Below are positions 1 to 10,038 of a stretch of 64,000 bases of DNA, piece by piece. Every line of letters begins with the position of its first letter. Positions within the stretch are counted from its first letter, which is position 1. The position numbers and the translations under genes are program-made. The DNA comes from Simmondsia chinensis. Taxonomy: Eukaryota > Streptophyta > Magnoliopsida > Caryophyllales > Simmondsiaceae. The stretch is from NCBI GenBank assembly GCA_018398585.1, contig JAGTTD010000001.1:14200501-14264500 (forward strand). Reading direction: 5' to 3'. The notes below the pieces were generated by a model. The model was given only the letters and a program-made list of their open reading frames with translations. It had not been told where the DNA came from and searched no databases.

Positions 1-845
1 GGGGAAGCATTTGTCCCTAATAGGTAGGGGTATAATCGAGTTTAGCCGAATATTTCAATACTCGACTCGAACTCAATTAACTACTCGGGTACTCGAATTT
101 TTTCTCGAACTCGATTCGAGTAATTAATTTTGCTTGAACTAGAATCGATTAACTATTTGAGTACTCGACTCGATTTGAGTAGTCGGTTCATATAAACGTT
201 CAACAACTTAGCTCCATTATAATATTATTTCATACACTTGAAGATAAGTTATACTCAATTTGGATACTTAATTATTGTCTATACTATATTTTAACATATA
301 AAACATAAATCACTGATCTATTAATAGCAAATATGCGTCAAAACCTAAGTTTTAAAAAATACAAGCAAACTAATTAAAAGTTCTTTCACTCCACCATAAA
401 TGTTACATATGATCTTTTATAAGGAATTTAATTGTCCTTTTATTCTACTATTAATATCACAAGCCATCCATTTCGAAAAAAATAATAGACAATAATTACT
501 TCATACGAGTCGAGTATCGAATCGAGTACCAATTCAAGTGTCGAGTCGAGTATTTAATTGAGCATCGAGTTGAATATTTAACCGAATATCGAATTGACTA
601 TTTAATCGAGTATCGAGCCAAATAGTTTACTGCTCGACTTGTACTCGTTTATTAATCGAGTATCTTTTGATATTTGAACTCGAACTCGAACTCGGTTAAT
701 TCGAGTTTGAGTCAAGTTTTATTTGATCTACTCACGAGCTACTCGTGAGCGACTCCGATCATTTATACCCCTACTAGTAGGGTTCGAACTTGGGTAGTTT
801 TTCCAGCTCCCAAAGTTCTCCGCTACTAAGCTATGTTCCCAAGGA
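1..845 (-). repeat. tRNA-like SINE fragment split by a MITE
   Basis: Removing the MITE at 25-773 joins 1-24 to 774-845. Read on the minus strand, the joined piece has an A-box-like stretch (tagcttagtagc, about 826-837) and a B-box-like stretch (agttcgaaccc, about 781-791), spaced as in a tRNA-derived pol III promoter, followed by gggacaaatgcttcccc at the window edge. A similar layout recurs at 10950-11085. The 3' tail lies outside the window. It could also be a decayed tRNA-related sequence of another kind. Confidence 0.4.
25..773. mobile_element. hAT-type MITE (749 bp) with TIRs and 8-bp TSD
   Basis: The termini are TAGGGGTATAA at 25-35 and its exact inverted copy TTATACCCCTA at 763-773. 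They are flanked by ctaatagg (17-24) and ctagtagg (774-781), an 8-bp target duplication with one mismatch. The TAGGGGT end and 8-bp TSD are diagnostic of hAT elements. Both subterminal regions carry many actcgactcgaactcg-type repeats in opposite orientation, likely transposase-binding clusters. The centre (190-480) is AT-rich and non-coding, so the element is non-autonomous. Confidence 0.87.
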
Positions 846-1894
846 ATTTGTAATCTATATACTGTAAGCTTTAAAGACTTGTTTGGCCATTCTGCTTTTT
901 GTAATTACCTCTTCTTTGGGTTTTTGATTTCTAATTTTTTTTTATCACTTTTGAAAACTACAGAAAAAGTCATTTTTAAAAGTTAATTTTAATTTGATTA
1001 GTCTGGAAAATTGAAAATTTAAAGTAGAAAATTACATCCAACAACTCATAGAATTATTGAGTGGGGCACGTGATGCTTGCTTGCTAGTAAAAGGGTGATG
1101 GGGTGTATTTCCCTGGCATTGGCATGAGAGCACGTGATACAGTGCTTGTAGTTGTGGGCTATTTTTGTAGAGGTTTTTCTTTTTCTTTCTTTTTTTTTAA
1201 TAATTTAAATCTATCTATCTATTATATTATTATAAAAGCCCTACTTCCCATAAACTCCCCTAAAATTCTTCATTTTAATAATTATACAATTGTATGCCAT
1301 TTCATTACAAAGTGACTGTTTTAAACAAACAAACAAAAAAAACTAAAGCATCCATTAAGGAAAAGATATATATCTTGATAAAAGAACATATCAATTTAAT
1401 AAATAGGTATGTTTTTTTGATATATTCCTTAATAAATCGACATGTCTTTTAGTAATGAAACATCTCTATTAAAGAAGAGACATGTCTATTAATGAAAAAA
1501 TATGTCTATTAACGAAAAGACTCGACAATTGGTGTTTTAATTGAAGTCACCCCTCTTCTCTATAAATAAGATCCTGATTTTTTGTCTACCACAACATATA
1601 AACCTATGAACAATGAAAGATAATTAAAAAGTGGCTAAGAGGGATAAATCATATTTCTTCGATATCCATACTCAATGGTCAATCAATGATTGCTATTAAT
1701 TAAAGTATGTTCTTAATTTTAATGTGTGACAATCATAAAGTTCAAAATTTATCGGAATTTTTATTGTATGTACTAATGCTTGCGCATAATATTATTGTAA
1801 TGTGATAATATAGAAAATTTAAAAATACAAATACCTCTACGTATTGCACGGGATAAAACTCGTTTTCAGTTATTATAAATATGGAACGACAAAT
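846..1894. other. AT-rich intergenic DNA, no gene seen
   Basis: No ORF here resembles a protein. At 1360-1530 there is a degenerate short repeat around the phrase acatgtctattaatgaaaa, four or so copies. At about 1838-1852 a short GC-richer phrase (gtattgcacggg) may be the relic of a mobile-element end, but no second terminus was found. Confidence 0.5.
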
Positions 1895-2156
1895 ACTTCA
1901 TTATCACGTGGGAGGTTGTCGCTTTGAAGGTTTTAACTTCTGCTAGCAAAATACGGCAGAATAACAATATAGGAATTAATACGTACATTTATTATTTAAT
2001 TATATTCACAAAAAGTTGGTTAAAAATTCGTTAACTTATAAATATAAAAAGTAATTTTAGTCATAATAGAGATAGTAAAAATATAACATATAGTAAATGA
2101 TAAAGTATAATTAATAATCTAACTTAAAATGATTACTTTTGCAAAATATAGAATAT

Positions 2157-2416
2157 AATGACAACAACAACAACAACAACAGACCCAATGCCTCAAGGAC
2201 TCCCGCTTAACCGGGTCTGGGGGTGGATGTAAGCAGCCTTACTCCTTTAGGGTGTAACCCTACCGAGAGGTTGTTTCCGAGGACCCCCAACCTTATAGGG
2301 TTGGCAACACGAGGACTTCCTAGGAGGTCATCCATCCTGGTACTATTCTCATTCAAGCACGCTTAATTTCAGGGTTCTAATGGGATTCGGTGCATCAGTG
2401 CCCGGTAAATGAGCCC
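2157..2416 (-). mobile_element. 5S rRNA-headed SINE (260 bp) with perfect 18-bp TSD
   Basis: The insertion is flanked by identical 18-bp direct repeats ttgcaaaatatagaatat at 2139-2156 and 2417-2434. Read on the minus strand it starts with a full-length 5S rRNA-like head (2416-2304), continues into a body with the paired phrases gacccggttaagcggg and ggttacaccctaaaggagtaag typical of plant SINE 3' domains (the Angio-domain type), and ends in a (TTG)n tail (2180-2161). A long TSD with a simple-repeat tail is the mark of LINE-mobilised retroposition. The internal promoter would be the 5S A and C boxes. It has no coding capacity. Confidence 0.87.
2304..2416 (-). pseudogene. 5S rRNA-derived head of the SINE
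   Basis: Minus-strand reading aligns without gaps to the plant 5S rRNA from about residue 18 to its 3' end. My hand count against the canonical plant sequence is about 14 mismatches in 96 positions, mostly C-to-T and G-to-A transitions as expected for methylated DNA. The A-box core AAGCGTGCTTG and the C-box region GGATGGATGACCTCCT are still recognisable. It is not a functional 5S gene: it lacks a proper 5' end, has no array neighbours, and runs straight into SINE body sequence. Confidence 0.87.
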
Positions 2417-3085
2417 TTGCAAAATATAGAATATGTATGTTAAATTTAGTTGTAAGTATTGATTATTTTCAATTATAACTTATTTATAAATAGGAAAAGT
2501 CCAAGTACATGTTATAATACATGTGTTATACGAATAACATCAATAAAAGCACACTTACCATATTATTAGCAATGATATGTTAACATCTTTTTTAAACGGG
2601 AAAGTACGGATCCATGTTCAAAATGCATATTATAAGAGAATTTTACTAATAGAGGTTTTAACCTCTGTTAGTAATACGTACATGTCTTATGCGGCTATAT
2701 ATACAAAAATGTTGGTCAAAATTTCTGTCTTATAAAAATAAAGAATAATATTAATTATAATAACGGTAGCAAAACATGACACATAGTAAATGATATGATA
2801 TAATCAATAATTTGAGAGTTAAAGTGATAAATTTAGCAAAATATAGAATATAAATATTTAATTTAGTTGTAAGTATTGATTATTTTTAATTATCATTTAT
2901 TTTTGATGGAAAAATACGAACACATGTCATAATAGGTGTATTACATGGATACTATTAAAAAGACATGTCTTTTACCGAATTATTAACAATGATACATAAG
3001 CGTTCTTTTTAAATGAAATATTACATATATGTGTGTAAAATATGCATTAGACGCGACTTTTGCTAAAAGAGGTTTTAACCGCACA

Positions 3086-3827
3086 ATATTTCAAATTATT
3101 CAATTCTTTTGCTTCTATCCCTCTTTTTTTTCAAAACAAATTAGGTCCAATGGTCTCAATAATAAAAGGCCTAGTCTGATGTTATTTTTATTGTACTTTT
3201 TCTAAAAGATAGAAACTCAAAATTGAATAGAAAATTTTCTTAGGGTTATTTATACTAAAGATCCATATACTTTTCTTATTGTATAATCTAGTCCTTCTAC
3301 TTCTAATTATGTTAATTTAGTCCCTCTATAATGTATATTGTGTTAATTTATTCCTTTGTTCAAATTTATTTTTAGTTATTAAATGTAATTTTTAACGGCA
3401 CAATTACAATAGATACTAGTAACCTATTATGAATCCATCCGTTGAGTCAATTTAACCTAACTTATGGCCGAACTATTAAAAGTTTTATTAAGAACTTAAT
3501 ATAAATTTAAATCTTTTTTTTAACAATTAGAGTACAAGTCTACGAGCGCACATAAGTAAGGGCAAGGCCCGAAGGCAAATAACCAAAACACCTAAGATAT
3601 ATATATACAAGAGTCAACTAGATGAAGATATGCAAGTCTTCTTAAAATATTGTTGGTGAAGATTATTGATCTTGAAGAGTTATTATCTTGAATACTATTT
3701 CTATTAAAAACTTGATCTTTAATCTCTTTAAAACAACTAATAAAAATAAAAATAATTACTTAGATGTTCTAACATTTGGTGCTTTGTTACATATATGTCA
3801 TCACATTCTAACGTATATAATGAGATA
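3086..3827. other. Non-coding AT-rich segment
   Basis: Contains a stretch (about 3250-3400) with repeated phrases of the type taatttagtccctctat, which is common in decayed plant LTRs and MITEs, but no boundaries can be fixed. The short open frame at 3688-3918 runs into the LTR of the next element and has no protein-like features. Confidence 0.4.
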
Positions 3828-3832
3828 CCTTG

Positions 3833-4347
3833 TGATGCAGCGAGTGAATGGGATAATAGGGATATGGAAAGGTCTAATGGCTTTTCCTTTGAATTTTATT
3901 AATTTAATAACAAAATAACAAAGAAGGCATATAATTCATTCTATCTCACACTCGAGAATAGAAGAATCAACTGACAATTGAAATTTTTCTAAAATTAAAG
4001 TCTACCTAAACCTAACTAGTCTTCCCCTTTATATAATGGAGAAATTACAAAATTCAAAATTCAAATTCAAAATCAAATAATTTTAAATCAAATCAAATCA
4101 AATCACAAGAAAATTAAATCAAAACTAAAACGGAAAGAAATTTAAAATTAAATCGATAACCAAATCCTGCTGATCATGCCTTGAATCTCACGTATGAACT
4201 CAGCTGTGTCCCGGTGCCGCCAAGCTATGCACCAATGACGAACGCGAGGCCACTTCCCGTCTCACCTTGGCGTCCTAATCCCGCCTTTTCCTGGATCCCC
4301 TGTCTTGACCCGCTTGACCCGCCAAAGGCTATTTGGTGGTTGCATCA
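3833..4347 (-). repeat. 3' LTR of the 3833-6076 element
   Basis: 515 bp, aligned along its length with 5551-6076. The adjoining internal sequence reads on the minus strand as a purine-rich tract (gtcggagagaa) immediately before the LTR start, the expected polypurine tract. Confidence 0.85.
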
Positions 4348-4579
4348 TTCTCTCCGACTTGGTGAGAATTCCTCCTGGAATTCGTTGGGCCATTTGGGCC
4401 AATGCCGCCAAGCCTTGTTCACTTGCGCCTCGAATTCGTCTGGCCAAGCTCCAAGCTGCCGAACTTACCAAATTGTGCTTCATCATCCCGGCTTGCCGAG
4501 ACTACATCAGAAGCTGTCCACTCAGTAAAGCCTTATTGTGAAACTAGTCTTCCCAGTGTTGTTCGCTCGTTGTTGGCAA

Positions 4580-5552
4580 CTAGAAGGACGCCAACCCTCT
4601 TGGACGTGACCCTGTCGGTAGACTCCCTTCCTTATTCGACTCCTCCTTCTTGTTATGAATAGAATCATCAAACATGGGCTCCCCCCTATTGGTGCCAACT
4701 GGTGCAGCTGCCAACTTTGACCTGCCAATTGCGTTAGTGGACATGGGACTATCCTCCTGTTTTGGGTCCTCGGATTTTGAAATACTTAGCGCTTCTTTCT
4801 TAGGCAACAAGATGAACTTCCTTCCCTCGAAGGTGAAGCTATAGGTGTTACGTCGTCCATCGTGGGTGGCGCCACTATCGTACTGCCATGGTCTTCCCAA
4901 TAACAAGTGGCAAGCATCCATAGTCACCGCGTCGCACCATACCACCTCCGGATATCTTGTCCCAATTGAGAAATTGACCAGACAACGTTTAGCTATGATT
5001 ACCTGATCGTCTTCCCCGAGCTATGACACCTTGTAAGGGTTTGGATGATCCTCCATCTTCAACCCTAGCTTTTGAATGGCTTCCTTGGAGATGGCATTCT
5101 CACAACTCCCAGAGTCGATGACTAGGCGGCATACCCTTTGCGCCAATGGTACATGTTGTCTTGAAAATGTTGTGTTGTAGCCAATCATGCCCTTCTGCTT
5201 CTTCAGGTGTGAAGCCAACTCGCCTGACCAATAGCAAGTGACCCTTGTCACCCGCTATCTCCATCTCGCCAAGTGACGTCAAATCATCATGAGTTTCCCC
5301 CACCACTATGGCGTCCTCTTCTTGGATAGCGCTCGGAGCTAATGGGTGTTGGGGTAGGGATCCTGGTGTAAGATCGGGATTTGCCCCAAGTTGAATCAAG
5401 CATCGCTCGATTCGTCGGAATTTGTCCTCCAGTTTCTCTAATCTCCTTTCAGTTTGCTGATGTCGGTCATGGTCAACAATGTCTTCGACGGTGGCATTCC
5501 TTTGACGTCCACGGGCCATCTCAGAAAACATTTTGAGCTCTGATACCAGCAA
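4580..5552 (-). pseudogene. gag fragment plus gypsy aspartic protease, frameshifted
   Basis: A 150-codon frame (5552-5100) encodes a charged, coiled-coil-like gag piece (TERRLEKLEDKFRRIE). A second frame (5251-5021) continues with the protease active site VIDSGSCENAISKEA (catalytic Asp in the DSG motif). A third piece (4945-4580) carries the protease C-terminal block DACHLLLGRPWQYD, known from gypsy polyproteins. The frames must be joined across at least one frameshift near 5110 and a break near 5020. No zinc knuckle is visible. The first frame starts inside the primer binding site, so that start is not meaningful. Sequence continuing to 4348 has no domain I recognise. Confidence 0.78.
5537..5548 (-). 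promoter_or_regulatory. Primer binding site, initiator-Met tRNA type
   Basis: Minus-strand reading is TGGTATCAGAGC, the standard complement to the plant initiator methionine tRNA 3' end, two bases from the 5' LTR. It fixes the element's orientation. Confidence 0.88.
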
Positions 5553-6076
5553 ATCCAGCGCGTGAATGGGATAATAGGGGTACAGGAAGGTTCAACGACC
5601 TTCCCTTTGAATTTTATTAATTTAATAACAAAATAACAAACACGGCATAAAATTCATTATATCTCACACTGCAGAATAGAAGAATCAACTAACAATTGGA
5701 ATTTTTTTGAAATTAAAGTAAAAAATTAAAGTCTACCTAAACCTAACTAGTCTTCACCTTTATATAGAGGAGGAATTACGAAATTTAAAATTCAAATTCA
5801 AAATCAAATAAATTTATATCAAATCAAATCACAAGGAAATCAAATAAAAAACTAAAACAAAAAGAAATTTAAAATTAAATTGGTAACCAAATCCTGCTGA
5901 TCATGCCTTCTCACATATGAACTCAGCCACGTCCAGGTGCCGCCAACCTTCGTGATGCAAAGCTATGCGCCAATTACGAATGAGAGGCCGCTTCCCATCT
6001 AACCTGTGCGTCCTAATCCCGCCTTTTCCTAGATTGCCTGTGTTGACCTGCCAAAGGCTATTTGGTAGCTGCATCA
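5551..6076 (-). repeat. 5' LTR of the 3833-6076 element
   Basis: 526 bp. The outer end is gctgcatca followed by the TSD. The inner end is eroded (aaatccagcg where the other copy has tgatgcagcg). A TATA-like tatata lies at about 5762-5767 in the shared block. Confidence 0.83.
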
Positions 6077-6087
6077 CCTTGGGATCA

Positions 6088-6541
6088 AAAAATTTTAGAC
6101 TTTTTACTAAAAACCACATAAATTTTAGGTCCAGTTTCAAAAAATAACCAATATTTTCTATTTTTTCAACACCACACCTAAACTTTCCGAAATTTTCCAA
6201 TGTCACAAATAAAATTGACGCTATTAATATCTGTTATTTTTTGTTGACAAGACATATTAAAAGAATATTTTTCTAAAATTCATAAATTATTTTTCTATAT
6301 ATTTACAAAATTTCTAGACTTTAAAATATTTTAAATATAAATTCAATTTCTTAAAATTATTTTTTCTTTTTTGTTCAAAATGTCATATTAGCAAAAAGTA
6401 ATGGATGTTAACGGCTTCAAAATTAAGGTGTAATATTGAAACGTTTTAGAAAGTCAAGTGTGACATTGAAAAATTAGAACATATAGGAAACCAAACCTAA
6501 ACTTTAGGTGGTTTTTTGTAAAAAAACCTAAGCATTTTATT
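6088..6541. mobile_element. Foldback MITE-like element, ~150-bp inverted repeats
   Basis: The left arm (aaaaaccacataaattttagg and onward through accacacctaaactttccg, about 6090-6235) pairs with the reverse complement of about 6395-6541 (aaccacctaaagtttagg, then tcacacttgactttc). Pairing continues to the phrase gttaacatccattac near 6404. The unpaired centre is very AT-rich. No clear target duplication is seen, and the left end lies close to the TSD of the neighbouring LTR element. Long TIRs suggest a Mutator-like MITE, but that is inference. Confidence 0.62.
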
Positions 6542-7034
6542 AGTTACGTATCCTTAGTTGGAATGCAGTGGATTGTTTGGGAAATCGCTAGCGTTGAACA
6601 TGTTGCCAACAATATGTAGGTGCTCCCATTGACATTGATCAGTTTTTTTTTTGGAACAATGCTAATGTCACCGGTGACGCATGATTCTACAGCATGTAGT
6701 TACCTTCCATTGGATTCTAATAATTTATTGATAGAATTCAAAGAATTTGGTGAAAATGCTGATTGTTGACATATACACAAGTGTCCGCAAGCTTCAACTC
6801 ATCTTTCATACTGCTCGTTACCACCGTCCTCTAACCTTCCTCTCTGAGTATTGCACCTAAAAAGTTCACCTTGTGCACCACTCAAAATTTTCCAACATTC
6901 TTGGCTCATCAAGAAGCACCCCTAACATATTTTTAAAGCCTTTTCTACGTTTTTAATGAAAAAAAAAAAATGTAATGAAAGATTTCATTGAATTAAATTG
7001 GGTATCACAATACATGGTCCAAAAAAAAAAAAAA
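6542..7034. other. Non-coding segment ending in poly-A
   Basis: No gene or repeat recognised. It closes with poly-A tracts (6958-6970, 7021-7034), the second being the site into which the next element inserted. Confidence 0.5.
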
Positions 7035-7607
7035 TGTGCGGACTCTTAACAAATCTGATATGCTCTGATACCAATTTGTGCGGATAAATCTTGATGCGGA
7101 AGCGTAAACCCTAATCACTTGATTCGATTCAAATAATATGACTCACATAGACGAGAAGTAAACAAATATGTGGAGAAAGAAAGAATAAACACGAACACAC
7201 AATATTTATGTGGAAACCCCTTTACAATCGAGAGGGGAGAAAACCACGGGTGAAGATGGAGATTCTTTGTTGATACTGAATGGAAGAATTACAACGACAC
7301 TTCCTCTAAACTAGATCTATGAAAGAATTATAATCACTTTCTCTTAACTACGGTAGCACTCGAATATCTGAATTGGAGAAATTACAAAATCACCTCTCTC
7401 TCTCAATGGCGGCGCCTCACTCTTAATTTGGATCACAGAAAACCGGAACCCTAGGGCTCTATATATAGCCAGCGTCTGGGAGGTCCCGATCGATCGGCCC
7501 TCTTACGGCCCAAAATCCGGAAAAATCACTTAAATCACCCGATTGATCGGTGACCTCTTGGCAAACCCATAAACTTAAAACAAGTAATTTGAGACATAAT
7601 CCTAACA
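7035..7607 (-). repeat. 3' LTR of the copia element
   Basis: 573 bp, TG..CA ends. The transcript promoter is suggested by ctatatatagcc at about 7460. Positions 7035-7076 form the extension that contains tctgatacca (primer-binding sequence, reverse orientation) followed by a repeat of the LTR end ttTGTGCGG. Confidence 0.88.
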
Positions 7608-7683
7608 AATTTCCACCTTGGCTCAAATTACATACATAAAAGAATTTCCTCCACCTTCTCCACTAAACACCCTACACACGGGG

Positions 7684-8535
7684 TTATCTCAACAAAACAT
7701 AAAACCTAACCGAGTCCGAGCGAAGCTTGAACTTCCTGCTATGTAGCAACTGAGTGAACATATTTGAGAGGTTATCAGCAATGCCAATCTTCTTCTTCTC
7801 TGAATTGGCTCTTGACACATTATATGAAACAGCCGCCTGCTGCTGAACTGTGTTACTCAACTGAACTCCCTCTGGCTTACTAACTTGACCTGAATCACAA
7901 ACAACTGATGACATCTTCTGTGGAGACAATAATGAAGACTCACCAAACGTGACACATCTACTCGTCAGGAATTGCTTGAAGCAAAAACCGTTCTGCTTCC
8001 CATAAAGCCCTTGTTCACATACTACCAGTCCCGTAGACTGACCACACAAAGAGCCCCTCACACTGTACTCAGACAGATCCCTATCACCTGAATGATCCAA
8101 TCTCCAATGACCTGAATTTGTGATCTTTGGTTCTGTCAACAACAAGGATGGTGATGATGCTGCAACAGATCTAACAACTTTGGAACCGACAAGCTCATAC
8201 AGCGTACCTAACCTTTTGCCCTTCATAACTGTTAAAGCACCCTTAACGACCTTCAAAACTCCACCTTCAGCTGTGTACCTGTACCCTTTAGACTTAAGAG
8301 TACCTAAAGAGATGAGATTCTTCTTCAAATTAGGAACATGGTGAACATCGCTCAAAACCCTGATAGTGCCATCGAACATCGTAAAACAAATTGTTCCTAT
8401 ACCTAGAACTTTGCATGGAGTATCATTACCCATCAAAGCAACTCCACCTCGAACTGACTCGTACGTGGAAAACCAATCCCGGTTGGGACAGACATGATAG
8501 GAGCAACCCGAATCCAAAATCCAACTATCTTTCAA
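7684..8535 (-). pseudogene. Chimeric ORF: copia protease joined to integrase and RNase H tails (283 aa)
   Basis: Begins with the copia protease (WILDSGCSYHVCPNR, catalytic Asp in DSG, residues about 5-20; VHHVPNLKKNLISLG at about 65-80) and runs into a GAG-pre-integrase-like block (KRLGTLYELVGS at about 106-117). It then jumps to what looks like the integrase end (SRCVTFGESSLLSPQKM) and finally to a tail resembling the end of the RNase H region (GIADNLSNMFTQLLHSRKFKL). About 900 codons of integrase, reverse transcriptase and RNase H expected in the family are missing, yet the frame stays open throughout. Whether it is translated cannot be told. Confidence 0.8.
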
Positions 8536-8541
8536 ATTGGA

Positions 8542-9371
8542 CTAAGGTTCAGACATAGATAGTAGAAGATCTTCATTCTCACCATCTACAACACTAGCTA
8601 CTATGGATCTCTGGTCAGACCTGTTATCTGCTTCAAGTTTTCTCTTGAGCTTGTAACCGTCTTTCTTAATGTGCCCTTTCTTATGACAGTAGTTACAGGT
8701 TAGGTCTTGATGCTTAGACTTAGACTTGTTTCCACTATGATCATACTCAGTTCTCCCTCTCACAAATAAACCACTACCTCAGTTATAAACAGAATCAGAT
8801 AATTCTCTATCTACTCGTTCTTTACTCAGTAGGTTTCTCTTAACTTCATCAATGGATATGGTTTGTCTACCACCATAAATCATATTTTCAACAAAACCCT
8901 TATATGAAACAGAGAGAGAACATAACAACAATATTGCCTGATCTTCATTCTTAGGAACATCATTCAATTCTTTCAAATCTTGAATAATTGAATTAAATTC
9001 ATTGACGTGATTCTTAAGTGATGTACCTTCTTACATATGAAAGGTGAATAACCGGTGCTTAACTGCGAGTTTGTTGGAGACGGATTTGAAACAGAACATA
9101 TCCTACAATTTCTCCCACAACTCCTTTGTGGTCTTCACTTCCAGAACTTCTTGCAAAGCGTTATCGGTAAGACACATCTGAATTGCAGTGATAGCCTTTT
9201 CGTCTAACTTCTCCCATTATGCTTCTGTCAAATTCTCTGGTTTCTTCTCTTTCCCATCTAAGCTTTCTTCAAGTCACTTTGAGTCAAGAGGCCCTTAACA
9301 CGAACCTGTCATAAACTGAAGTTCCCTTGACTACCAAACTTCTCAACTTTGGATCTAATTGCGGATGTCAT
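8542..9371 (-). pseudogene. copia gag with zinc knuckle, several stops
   Basis: The start is placed at the ATG at 9371 (MTSAIRSKVEKFG), shortly after the primer binding site. Nucleocapsid-type gag packages element RNA in the cytoplasm. Recognisable blocks are the UBN2-like core (8976-8779, with LLCSLSVSYKGFVENMIYG) and a CCHC knuckle region CNYCHKKGHIKKDG at about 8700-8660. In the knuckle the final cysteine is replaced by glycine, so zinc binding is probably lost. The N-terminal third has several in-frame stops. Confidence 0.82.
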
Positions 9372-9430
9372 AGTATCAAATCGAAATAAATAGGGCTCTG
9401 ATACAAATTCCACCCAAGGCTCTGAACCTG

Positions 9431-9442
9431 GCTCTGATACCA
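9431..9442 (-). promoter_or_regulatory. Primer binding site, initiator-Met tRNA type
   Basis: Reads TGGTATCAGAGC on the minus strand, three bases from the 5' LTR. Two weaker copies of the same phrase lie at about 9399-9410 and 9419-9427, so the leader repeats around the site. Confidence 0.87.
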
Positions 9443-9445
9443 CTT

Positions 9446-10038
9446 TGTGCGGAATCTTAACTAATCTGATATGCTCTTATACTAATTTGTGCGGATAAAT
9501 CTTGATGCGGAAGCGTAAACCCTAATCACTTGATTCAATTCAAATAATATGACTCACACAAACGAGAAGTAAACAAATATGTGGAGAAAGAAAGAACAAA
9601 CACAAACACACAATATTTACGTGGAAACCCCTTTACAATTGAGAGGGGAGAAAACCACGGGCGGAGATGGAGATTCTTTATTGATACTGAACGGAAGAAT
9701 TACAACGACACTTCCTCTGAACGAGATTTATGAAAGAATTGCAATCACTTTCTCTTAACTCCAGTAGCACTCGAATATCTGAATTGGAGGAATTAAAAAA
9801 TCACCTCTCTCTCTATATGGCAGCACCTCACTCTTAATTTGAATCACAGAAAACCGGAACCCTCGGGCTCTATATAAAGCCCGCGGCTGGGTGGTCCCGA
9901 TCGATCGGCCCTCTTACGGCCCAAAATCTGGAAAAATCACTTAAATCACCCGATCGATTGGGCTTCCCTCCCGTTCGATCGTTGACCTCTCGGCAACCCA
10001 CAAACTTAAAACTAGTAATTTGAGACATAATCCTAACA
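9446..10038 (-). repeat. 5' LTR of the copia element
   Basis: 593 bp, same ends and same 42-bp extension as 7035-7607. It is a little longer than the other copy because of small indels (for example near 9970). Confidence 0.88.

Larger units (their letters stand above)
1895..3085. repeat. Degenerate ~418-bp tandem repeat, about 2.5 copies
   Basis: The phrase around gaggttttaac recurs near 1930, 2653 and 3070. Other anchors repeat at 418-419 bp spacing (ggaaaagtccaagtacatg at about 2491 against about 2909; the gggaaagtacgg region at about 2599 against about 3017). The first interval is 723 bp, which becomes about 445 bp once the 278-bp SINE insertion with its target duplication is removed. Copies have diverged strongly. 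No coding content is seen. Confidence 0.7.
3833..6076 (-). mobile_element. Ty3/gypsy element reduced to gag-protease (2.2 kb)
   Basis: Two direct repeats (3833-4347, 5551-6076) are LTRs. The outer termini form a perfect 9-bp inverted pair (TGATGCAGC / GCTGCATCA), and the flanks carry the 5-bp target duplication ccttg (3828-3832, 6077-6081). On the minus strand the order is LTR, Met-type primer binding site, gag, aspartic protease, purine tract, LTR. The internal part is only about 1.2 kb and lacks reverse transcriptase, RNase H and integrase, so movement would need another element's enzymes. The family is a Ty3/gypsy type by its protease, probably chromoviral; the exact lineage is not determined. 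Confidence 0.88.
7035..10038 (-). mobile_element. Ty1/copia deletion derivative (3.0 kb)
   Basis: LTRs at 7035-7607 and 9446-10038 begin TGTGCGGA and end CCTAACA. The element sits in poly-A, so the 5-bp TSD aaaaa is present but weak evidence. The minus strand has LTR, Met-type primer binding site (9442-9431), gag with zinc knuckle, copia protease, a fused remnant of integrase and RNase H ends, then the polypurine tract aaggtggaaatt next to the left LTR. Reverse transcriptase and most of integrase are deleted. The LTRs have an unusual extension that contains a second primer-binding sequence (see findings). Confidence 0.9.

Noticed and set aside
785..840. tRNA gene
   Set aside because: Has A- and B-box-like motifs but no cloverleaf or acceptor stem; better explained as a SINE fragment.
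1103..1315. 70-codon ORF
   Set aside because: Low-complexity phenylalanine and isoleucine runs from AT-rich DNA, no conserved motif or context.
2304..2416. 5S rRNA gene or Cassandra TRIM element
   Set aside because: No 5S array and no LTRs; it is joined to SINE body sequence and bounded by an 18-bp TSD.
4181..4541. Overlapping ORFs on both strands at the LTR/internal junction
   Set aside because: They lie in LTR sequence or run opposite to the element's protease frame, with no recognised motif.
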